A stretch of 64,000 bases of DNA from Bacteroidales bacterium. GTDB lineage: Bacteria; Bacteroidota; Bacteroidia; Bacteroidales; F082. The stretch is from contig JACFNF010000004.1 in NCBI GenBank assembly GCA_019454985.1, forward strand, positions 62,001 to 126,000. The letters are read 5' to 3'. A program made the position numbers and the translations under genes. The notes below the pieces were generated by a model. That model saw only the letters and a list, made by a program, of their open reading frames with translations. It was not told where the DNA came from and did no database searches. This document shows, one piece after another, positions 1 through 7,064 of this stretch (the stretch's first letter is position 1; the number at the start of each line of letters is the position of its first letter).

Positions 1-2
1 AA

Positions 3-863
3 GCCGACGAATATGACAAGAGCTTTTTGCGTTTAAAACCCGAGATAGCTTTAATATTATCCGTAGATTCCGACCATCTGGATATCTATCATAATCATGC
101 TGAGCTAGTAGATCACTACCGTCGTTTTGCCATGAATATCAACAAAGGCGGAAAGGTGATCCATCGTGCTGATCTTGAAGATCTTCAAGTTCAAAACCCT
201 ATTACTTTTGGGTTGAAAGGTCGTGCCACCCATCAGGCTCATCATATCCACATCGAAAACGGGCTTTATGTTTTTTCCTGGCTTCGTGAAGGACATCAGC
301 CTATTGAAATAAAACTTCAGGTTCCGGGGAAACACAACATCGAGAATGCACTTGCCGCATCGGCTGTAGGTATAGAAATCGGCATTGAGCCCCAAATTAT
401 TGCAGCAGCTTTGGCAACTTTTAAAGGTGTTGCCCGTCGTTTCGACCGGAAAGTAAACGGGCCAACTCATTATTATATTGACGATTATGCCCATCATCCG
501 GCAGAGCTGACAGCCTGTATCACCGCAGCACGCGAGCTTTTTCCCGGAAAGAAAATCTGCGGCCTGTTTCAACCGCATCTTTTCAGCCGAACCCGTGATT
601 TTCTCGACGACTTTGTCAGAAGCCTAAACCTGCTCGACGAGCTCATCCTCCTTGATATTTACCCCGCCCGCGAGCAACCCATTTCCGGAATCAGCTCACA
701 GGTTTTGCTCGACAGGTGCAGCAACCCCTCGAAAATTCTTCTTGCGAAAGAAGAAGTTGCGGGCTATTTAGAAAACAATAAGCCCGAAGTGCTGATTAGC
801 CTCGGAGCCGGAAATATTGACCAACTCGTTGAACCACTTACCAAATTGATTGCCTCATGGTAA
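3..863 (+). CDS. murC: UDP-N-acetylmuramate--L-alanine ligase MurC (5' truncated)
   Basis: C-terminal ~286 residues of MurC, the cytoplasmic ATP-dependent ligase adding L-Ala to UDP-MurNAc in peptidoglycan precursor synthesis. The frame is open from base 3 (ADEYDKSF...), so the start lies before the window; the TTG at 27 is internal. Visible Mur-ligase landmarks are DSDHLDIY, HNIENALAA at the central/C-terminal domain boundary, DDYAHHP and FQPHLFSRTRDF. About 170 residues of a usual ~460 are missing because of the window edge, not gene decay. The stop overlaps the ftsQ start by 7 bases, so the division genes are probably co-transcribed. Confidence 0.95.
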   Translation, partial: ADEYDKSFLRLKPEIALILSVDSDHLDIYHNHAELVDHYRRFAMNINKGGKVIHRADLEDLQVQNPITFGLKGRATHQAHHIHIENGLYVFSWLREGHQPIEIKLQVPGKHNIENALAASAVGIEIGIEPQIIAAALATFKGVARRFDRKVNGPTHYYIDDYAHHPAELTACITAARELFPGKKICGLFQPHLFSRTRDFLDDFVRSLNLLDELILLDIYPAREQPISGISSQVLLDRCSNPSKILLAKEEVAGYLENNKPEVLISLGAGNIDQLVEPLTKLIASW

Positions 864-1651
864 AACGCATCCTCACCATACTCACCTGGACGCTCAGTTT
901 TGCCGGATTAGTTGTATTACTGGGCTTTGCACGACAAACACACTATCTGAAACCCGTTTCGGGCCTTGATTTAACCATTGATCATCAGCCCGAAGGCAGC
1001 TTTCTCCCCTACAATCAAACCTATGCTTCAATTGGCGAGTTAGTAGGCTATCATGGATTGAAAAGTTTAGGCAGCGTCAACCTACGGCAACTCAGGGAGC
1101 AGCTCAAGAAAAACCCATATGTTGCTCAGGCAGAAGCTTATACCACTTTGGGACGCAAATTCAAAATTAGATTGGTGGAGCGCAAACCAATTCTACGCTT
1201 TTTTACCCAAACTGGCCAAACCTTTTATATTGACGACGAGATGGTGATTTTCCCAACCCATATGGATTATGTTGCAAGAGTAATGGTTGCCAACGGGAAT
1301 ATACCGTCAGTTCCCGTTCAGGATCATCAAGCGTTACCGCTTCAACAGCTTATGAATCGCAAACATATGGTCATACCGGTAGCGGTTGTCGCAAAAGCCA
1401 TTCAAAAAGATAAGTTACTCAACGTTTTAATAGATCAGTTATTTGTCACTGACGACAGTTTAATAGAGCTCAGCCCGAAGATAGGCAATGCCCCTGTTAT
1501 ACTAGGCGACACAAGCCATCTTCAGGAAAAAATTGGAGCTGTGTCGGCTTTTTTCCGCACTCAATCAGACAATCCGGAGCTAAGTCGCTACCAAAGCATC
1601 AATGCAAGTTTTCGAAATCAGATTGTATGTACCAAAAACGATACCCTATGA
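857..1651 (+). CDS. ftsQ: Cell division protein FtsQ/DivIB
   Basis: 264-residue bitopic divisome protein linking early and late division proteins in the inner membrane. A hydrophobic segment at residues 6-24 follows a short basic cytoplasmic tail. Residues ~75-115 resemble the POTRA domain (LRQLREQLKKNPYVAQAEAY, then KIRLVERKP). FtsQ is poorly conserved, so the call rests mainly on this architecture and its place between murC and ftsA. It overlaps murC by 7 bases and its stop forms an ATGA with the ftsA start, indicating translational coupling. Confidence 0.88.
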   Translation: MVKRILTILTWTLSFAGLVVLLGFARQTHYLKPVSGLDLTIDHQPEGSFLPYNQTYASIGELVGYHGLKSLGSVNLRQLREQLKKNPYVAQAEAYTTLGRKFKIRLVERKPILRFFTQTGQTFYIDDEMVIFPTHMDYVARVMVANGNIPSVPVQDHQALPLQQLMNRKHMVIPVAVVAKAIQKDKLLNVLIDQLFVTDDSLIELSPKIGNAPVILGDTSHLQEKIGAVSAFFRTQSDNPELSRYQSINASFRNQIVCTKNDTL

Positions 1652-2964
1652 AAGCATCAGAAATTATTGTCGGACTAGACATTGGCACCACCAAAATTGC
1701 CTGTATTGTAGGCCGTCGCAATGAGCATGGAAAGATTGAAGTGCTTGGGCATGGGCGCACCGAATCAATCGGCGTAAGACGCGGCATTGTTTCTAACATC
1801 GAAGACACGGTGAACTCCATCAAAAAAGCAGTTCATGAAGCTTCCGAGCATTCGGGAGTGGATATACGTTACGTCAACGTTGGTATTGCGGGTCAACACA
1901 TCAAAAGCATACAACATCGGGGAAGTCTGATCAGAGAATCAAGTGAAACAGCCATAAAAAAAGCCGAAATCGAAAAACTCAACAATGATATGTACAGGCT
2001 CAGTATGGCTGCAGGCGAAGAGATTGTGGACGTCATTCCGCAGGATTATATCGTGGACGGGGAGCAAGGCATCAAACAGCCGGTAGGAATGCTGGGAAGC
2101 AAGTTGGAAGCCAACTTCCACGTAGTGATTGGACAGGCAGCAGCTGCCAAAAACATCCTGAAATGTGTAAAAAGCGCAGGTCTGCAGATGGTTGACATGA
2201 TTCTGGAACCCATCGCATCAGCCGAGTCCGTGCTTAGTGACGAAGAGAAGGAAGCCGGTGTGGCTTTGGTGGATATTGGCGGCGGAACAACCGACATTGC
2301 CATTTTCTATGACAAAATATTGCGCCACACGGCTGTGATTCCTTTTGGCGGCGACGTGATTACCGACGATATACGTGAAGGTTGCAACATTATTAAAAAG
2401 CACGCTGAAGAAGTAAAAATCAAATTCGGCTCGGCTGTGGCAAGCCTCAACCGCGAAGACGAAGTGGTTTCGATACCCGGAATCCGGGGCAGACCAGCCA
2501 AAGAAATCTCTTTTCACAATCTTGCCAACATCATCCAGGCCCGTATGGAAGAAATCATTGACCATATACATCTTGAAATAAAAAATTCAGGTTTCGAGCG
2601 CAAGCTGATTGCCGGAATTGTGCTCACAGGCGGCGGCGCGCTGCTAAAAGATATCAGCCAGCTCACGGCTTTTTCCACCGGGATGGAGGTAAGAATTGGT
2701 TATCCTAACGAGCATCTGGCCAAAGGGACGCCAGCCGAACTGGCCAGCCCGATGTATGCCACCGGAATCGGTTTGGTTATCGAAGGAATCAAACGATTTG
2801 ATACCGAGCTTGAAATGGAACGTTCAAAAGACGACAAAACCGATGAACTGCTTAACAATGCCGATGAATCCGAAAAAGGAAAAGAAGAGCCGGTTGCAGA
2901 AAAGAAAAAAACCAGATATCTCGACCGTATCATCCGGCTTTTCGATCGCGAAATGTTAGAATAG
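1648..2964 (+). CDS. ftsA: Cell division protein FtsA
   Basis: 438-residue actin-family ATPase that anchors FtsZ filaments to the membrane. Nucleotide-binding motifs are GLDIGTTKIACIVG at the N-terminus, VDIGGGTTDIAIF in the middle and VLTGGGALLKDI near the end. A charged Glu/Lys-rich linker leads to a C-terminal amphipathic helix (RYLDRIIRLFDREML), the expected membrane-targeting sequence. I chose the ATG at 1648 rather than the in-frame ATG at 1627: it overlaps the ftsQ stop as ATGA and gives the usual FtsA N-terminus (MKASEIIVGLD). Confidence 0.96.
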   Translation: MKASEIIVGLDIGTTKIACIVGRRNEHGKIEVLGHGRTESIGVRRGIVSNIEDTVNSIKKAVHEASEHSGVDIRYVNVGIAGQHIKSIQHRGSLIRESSETAIKKAEIEKLNNDMYRLSMAAGEEIVDVIPQDYIVDGEQGIKQPVGMLGSKLEANFHVVIGQAAAAKNILKCVKSAGLQMVDMILEPIASAESVLSDEEKEAGVALVDIGGGTTDIAIFYDKILRHTAVIPFGGDVITDDIREGCNIIKKHAEEVKIKFGSAVASLNREDEVVSIPGIRGRPAKEISFHNLANIIQARMEEIIDHIHLEIKNSGFERKLIAGIVLTGGGALLKDISQLTAFSTGMEVRIGYPNEHLAKGTPAELASPMYATGIGLVIEGIKRFDTELEMERSKDDKTDELLNNADESEKGKEEPVAEKKKTRYLDRIIRLFDREMLE

Positions 2965-3052
2965 ACCAGTTTATCAACTTTAAATTGTTGACAACTTAAT
3001 ACATAAACCTATTTTCCAATCAATTGAAGAACTAATTTTAATTTGCTGAATC

Positions 3053-4678
3053 ATGACTGAAATGTTAAAATTTGAACATCCTAAGGATCAATCAAATATC
3101 ATAAAAGTAATCGGTGTCGGAGGTGGTGGAAGCAATGCTGTAACCCACATGTTTCACCAAGGAATCAAAGGCGTTGATTTCGTATTGTGTAACACCGATT
3201 CACAAGCTTTGGATACTAGTCCGGTTCCCAACAAAATACACTTAGGCAAAAGGCAGCTTGGAGCAGGTAATATCCCAGCCGTCGGGCGTGAAGCTGCTTT
3301 GGAGACGGTTGAGGAAATCACCGAGATATTACAACCACACACCAAGATGCTTTTCATCACTGCCGGAATGGGCGGTGGAACGGGGACAGGCGCAGCGCCT
3401 GTTGTAGCAAAAATTGCCCGTGAATTAGACATTCTAACGGTTGGTATCGTCACCCTGCCGTTCAGTTTCGAAGGCAAAAAGAGAAGGCAACAAGCCATCG
3501 AAGGCATTGAGGAGCTTCGCAAACACGTAGATACACTATTGATTATCAGCAATGATAAACTCCGTGAAGAATATGGAAACATGCGGCTGACCGAAGCTTT
3601 CAAAAAAGCTGACGATGTTTTGACCATTGCTTCGAAAGGTATTGCCGAAATCATCACAGTTACAGGCTACATCAACGTTGACTTCGAAGACGTGAAAACC
3701 GTAATGAAAGATTCGGGAAAAGCCATCATGGGTTCGGGAAGAGCCGAAGGAGAAAACAGGGCTATCAAAGCCATCGAAGAGGCCATGCGCTCTCCCCTGC
3801 TCAACGACTCGAATATCTCCGGAGCAAAAGATATCCTTCTTTATATCACTTCGGGCGAGGACGAAATATCGCTTGATGAAGTACATGAAATCACCGATTA
3901 CATCCAGCAGATTTGTGGAAATACGGCCGAAGTCATCTGGGGTAACGGTACCGACCAAAATCTTGGAAAAAGCATTGCCATCACCATCATTGCTACCGGA
4001 TTTGAGAACAGCGATTCGCTGTCGCCATATCCTACTCCGGCTCGCGTAAAAGTGACGCAACTTTATGGTGACAATCAGGATAATGATTCGACAGATATTC
4101 CGGCCACCAATTCTTTCCGCGAAACATCCGTTGCCGAAGCCACAAAACCCGCTATTCCCTCTGTTTCGGACAATCAGGCAAAATCGCCTTCCGTAAAAGT
4201 TCATCATCTGTTCGACTTTCCGGAACCACAAGAAACTTCCACCGTCAACACAGAACCTGCTGAAACTGCCCAGACTATCGCGACCGACCTCTTAAATAAG
4301 GATGAAACTGAGGTTCAATCGTCGCCAGTCAAACTCAAAGGGGCTGATGAAATTGTTTTTGAAATTGTGGAACCACAAGCCGAGATCATAGCCGAGATTG
4401 TTCGCAAACCTGCCTCTCCGCATTATTCGGATGAAAGTCCTCAGGATGCCGAGCGTCGCAGTATTGAGCGGCAGAACAGACTGAAAGCCATGAGCCTGAA
4501 GATCAAAACCGATGAAGGGGTAAACGAACTCGAGCGCATACCAGCTTATAAACGCAAAGGCACCGAGCTTGACAACGAGCCACAGTATCAGGAAATGTCG
4601 CGTTTCAGCATTGATCCTTCGAGCGGACGGCCCGGACTCAGATTAGACAATCCGTTTTTACATGATAATGTTGACTGA
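3053..4678 (+). CDS. ftsZ: Cell division protein FtsZ
   Basis: 541-residue tubulin-like GTPase that forms the Z ring. GTP-binding motifs include GVGGGGSNAV near the N-terminus, the tubulin signature GGGTGTGAAP and the T7-loop region NVDFEDVKT. The globular core ends near residue 320 and is followed by ~220 residues of Pro/Glu/Thr-rich linker, longer than in E. coli FtsZ (383 aa). An IPAYKRK motif resembling the FtsA-binding C-terminal peptide lies at 496-502, 39 residues before the end, and the protein finishes with NPFLHDNVD. It is 88 bases after ftsA, far enough for an internal promoter, though none with a perfect TAnnTTTG was seen. Confidence 0.97.
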   Translation: MTEMLKFEHPKDQSNIIKVIGVGGGGSNAVTHMFHQGIKGVDFVLCNTDSQALDTSPVPNKIHLGKRQLGAGNIPAVGREAALETVEEITEILQPHTKMLFITAGMGGGTGTGAAPVVAKIARELDILTVGIVTLPFSFEGKKRRQQAIEGIEELRKHVDTLLIISNDKLREEYGNMRLTEAFKKADDVLTIASKGIAEIITVTGYINVDFEDVKTVMKDSGKAIMGSGRAEGENRAIKAIEEAMRSPLLNDSNISGAKDILLYITSGEDEISLDEVHEITDYIQQICGNTAEVIWGNGTDQNLGKSIAITIIATGFENSDSLSPYPTPARVKVTQLYGDNQDNDSTDIPATNSFRETSVAEATKPAIPSVSDNQAKSPSVKVHHLFDFPEPQETSTVNTEPAETAQTIATDLLNKDETEVQSSPVKLKGADEIVFEIVEPQAEIIAEIVRKPASPHYSDESPQDAERRSIERQNRLKAMSLKIKTDEGVNELERIPAYKRKGTELDNEPQYQEMSRFSIDPSSGRPGLRLDNPFLHDNVD

Positions 4679-4686
4679 TACCAGAA

Positions 4687-5139
4687 ATGGAACTCGAAAA
4701 GAAAATCAATGACGACATTAAGCAGGCCATGTTAGCCAAGGATATGCGTAAATTAAATGCAATCCGGGCTATCAAGGCAGCATTGCTACTCGAAAAAACC
4801 GGCAAAGATGTCAGCAGCGGGATTATTCCCGAATCGGTCGAGATCAAATTGTTACAGAAATTGGTGAAACAACGTCGTGAATCGGCTGCCATCTATGCCG
4901 GCCAAAACCGTTCAGACTTAGCCGAAGAGGAAGAGTTTCAGGCTTCTATTATCGAGAGCTATCTCCCGGGAAAAATCCCGGATGAGGAACTTCGCCAGAT
5001 TGTCATGGACGTCATTGAAGCCACAGGCGCAAAGGGGATGAAAGATATGGGTAAGGTGATGGGAGCAGTCTCGTCCAAAGTAGCCGGTAGAGCCGACAAC
5101 CAGACGATTGCTTCGCTCGTCAAAACACTTTTAGGATAA
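4687..5139 (+). CDS. GatB/YqeY domain-containing protein
   Basis: 150-residue YqeY-family protein, homologous to the C-terminal tail domain of GatB/GatE amidotransferase subunits, which contacts tRNA. The family's role as a free-standing protein is not well defined. Features are the N-terminal helix (KINDDIKQAMLAKDMRKLNA), the KQRRESAAIYAGQNRSDLA segment and a C-terminal MKDMGKVMGAV...GRADNQTIASLVKTLL stretch (positions ~118-149). It starts 8 bases after ftsZ and is followed by a strong terminator, so it is probably the last gene of the division operon. A YqeY-like domain also ends GatE at 29.9 kb. Confidence 0.92.
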   Translation: MELEKKINDDIKQAMLAKDMRKLNAIRAIKAALLLEKTGKDVSSGIIPESVEIKLLQKLVKQRRESAAIYAGQNRSDLAEEEEFQASIIESYLPGKIPDEELRQIVMDVIEATGAKGMKDMGKVMGAVSSKVAGRADNQTIASLVKTLLG

Positions 5140-5483
5140 TCATCAAACTGTTCGATGGCTCAACCCTGCCATCTGTATAAAAAAAGGGGGGGGGAATGAT
5201 AAAAGGCTGCCTTCAAAACGGCAGCCTTTTTTTCATAAAATCGAAAAAGGGATATCAAATCCGATAACCTTTCCAAATTCTGGAAAATAAATTCCAATTT
5301 CAAGCTTAAAAATCTAATTTTTAGATTAAAATTCCATTTTTGGGAAACTTGATTATTTCCAAGAAAATGTTCATAATTTTTTTCCTCTTCCCCAGCCTAA
5401 TTATCATGATTATCAGAAATTTATTGGCATATTTGTTGCGCATTGAATAATCAATCCGTAATGGATAAAACTTTGAACGAAAA
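5140..5483. other. Intergenic region with terminator, G9 run and A/T-rich palindrome
   Basis: 344 bases without a recognisable gene. It holds a nine-G tract at 5186-5194, the terminator at 5201-5236, and an A/T-rich palindrome at 5311-5327 (AATCTAA, 3-base loop, TTAGATT) that may belong to the control region of the next gene. A near-match to the -7 box (CATATTTG) is present around 5430-5437, but no perfect TAnnTTTG was seen. Confidence 0.5.
5201..5236 (+). terminator. Rho-independent terminator after yqeY
   Basis: Stem AAAAGGCTGCC / GGCAGCCTTTT with a short TTCAAAAC loop, followed by a T run. It closes the ftsQAZ-yqeY transcript. Confidence 0.9.
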
Positions 5484-7040
5484 ATGATCTTTTTCGACGG
5501 GACATATCGCCACAAATTTCTCTGTTCATGTGGATTAACCCTCAACATGCTATATCTTTTTTCAAGCTTGTTGGCGTTTCAACTTCCCGCAACGGCTCAA
5601 AAACAGATTTTCCCATTTTTAGACAACAAAGCTTTCGTTAACCCTATCATAGCGCCAATTTCGGACGACATATTGGACAACCCCTTTCACCATCGGATGG
5701 ATGTTGAAAGACTAAATAGCCAAAGTGATGATCATAGAGATGGCAATCAAGATGAGATTGGCTTTTTCCCCGACACTGTAATCGTTTACTCCATCAGCCA
5801 GAATCCGACCAGATACAGCTATTTCTACTCCGAAAATGGATTACGGCTACTGACCATCATCAAGCTATACGAAAATGAAGAATGGGTAAATATTGCGTAT
5901 GAGTCATGCACTTACGACAGTGAGCGCAACCTCCTCACTTCCATCTGGCAAAGTTGGCAGAACGGCAACTGGCAAAATACCAGCAAGACAACATACACCT
6001 ATTATAATAACAAAATACTCACCCGTACCCTTCAGACATGGACAAGCTCGGGATGGACGAATTTTGAAAAGATAACAAATACCTACGACCTCAACGGAAA
6101 CCATTCGACCTACAAGGCCGAGCGCTGGGTTGACAATGAATGGATCAACGATGTGTATGTACTTTATTTTTACGATAACCAAAACAACCTGACAAGTGGT
6201 ATCCGTCAGATCTGGAACGCCGTATATTGGCTCAACAGTCAGGAATACAGCTACAGTTATTCCAGTAGTGGGAAACTACTGTTAGCCACCATCAAAAACT
6301 GGGAAGACGACGATTGGGTGAATTTTTACAAAGAAACCTACAGTTACACTAACAACAGGCTCAGCGAATATATTGGTATGGAATGGAACGGGACGAGCTG
6401 GCAAAACTCCACCAAATATAATTACACCTATACCGATGCCGGTTTTCTGTTTACCGCCACCGGCCAGCAATGGGAGAGCGGTCAATGGCAAAATCTCGAA
6501 CGAAGCCAATATTCTTACAACACCTTTGGAGGCATTTTGTCGGGTCTGGTTCAGAATTGGGCATCGGCAGTCTGGCAAAATAATATGCTCATCACCAATG
6601 CCTATGATGAAAATGGCAATGCTCTATCGGCCAATGTTCACTTTTGGGATGGTTCGGCATGGATGCAAAACCAGGATGCTCTTCTTGAACTTTGTTACTC
6701 AAACAGCTATTTAAAAAACTATTACACCGGCTATCGGGCAACGGCTCATTATATTTCGGCCATAGTTGGTTTACCTCAACACGAGAGAAAAGCCACTATT
6801 TCACTATTCCCCAATCCGGCGAAAGAAAGTATCCATTTAGCAACCACCCTACCCGAAGAAACTATGATAGGAGTTAAGTTATTTAGCAGCGACGGACGAT
6901 TTGCAGCCTGCCTATACGAAGGAAAGGCTCAACTCTTACCTAAGCAGATTTCTACCGGACATTTGCCCAATGGAATATATTTCTGTACGATTCAGACACA
7001 GTACAATACCGAAACAATTAAAATAATTATCAACAAATAA
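5484..7040 (+). CDS. Secreted repeat protein with T9SS type A sorting domain
   Basis: 518 residues. A hydrophobic signal-like segment (LYLFSSLLAFQLPATAQ) ends near residue 39 at a plausible AQ-type cleavage site. Start 5484 supplies a basic n-region; the inner ATG at 5547 is possible but would leave none. Residues ~115-420 are about seven imperfect ~40-residue repeats with the pattern W-x(2-4)-W-x-N...Y-x-Y...G-x-L, such as IWQSWQNGNWQNTSKTTYTY. The last ~80 residues are a Por-secretion domain (SLFPNPAKESIHL ... LPNGIYFCTIQT ... KIIINK). It is presumably exported and surface-attached or released through the type IX system. No enzymatic motif was seen. The next gene begins 24 bases later. Confidence 0.85.
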   Translation: MIFFDGTYRHKFLCSCGLTLNMLYLFSSLLAFQLPATAQKQIFPFLDNKAFVNPIIAPISDDILDNPFHHRMDVERLNSQSDDHRDGNQDEIGFFPDTVIVYSISQNPTRYSYFYSENGLRLLTIIKLYENEEWVNIAYESCTYDSERNLLTSIWQSWQNGNWQNTSKTTYTYYNNKILTRTLQTWTSSGWTNFEKITNTYDLNGNHSTYKAERWVDNEWINDVYVLYFYDNQNNLTSGIRQIWNAVYWLNSQEYSYSYSSSGKLLLATIKNWEDDDWVNFYKETYSYTNNRLSEYIGMEWNGTSWQNSTKYNYTYTDAGFLFTATGQQWESGQWQNLERSQYSYNTFGGILSGLVQNWASAVWQNNMLITNAYDENGNALSANVHFWDGSAWMQNQDALLELCYSNSYLKNYYTGYRATAHYISAIVGLPQHERKATISLFPNPAKESIHLATTLPEETMIGVKLFSSDGRFAACLYEGKAQLLPKQISTGHLPNGIYFCTIQTQYNTETIKIIINK

Positions 7041-7064
7041 CAACAACTATTAAATCTTTACAAC

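Noticed and set aside
3536..4231. 231-codon minus-strand frame
   Set aside because: Antisense to ftsZ, which is clearly conserved; composition is that of a mirror frame.
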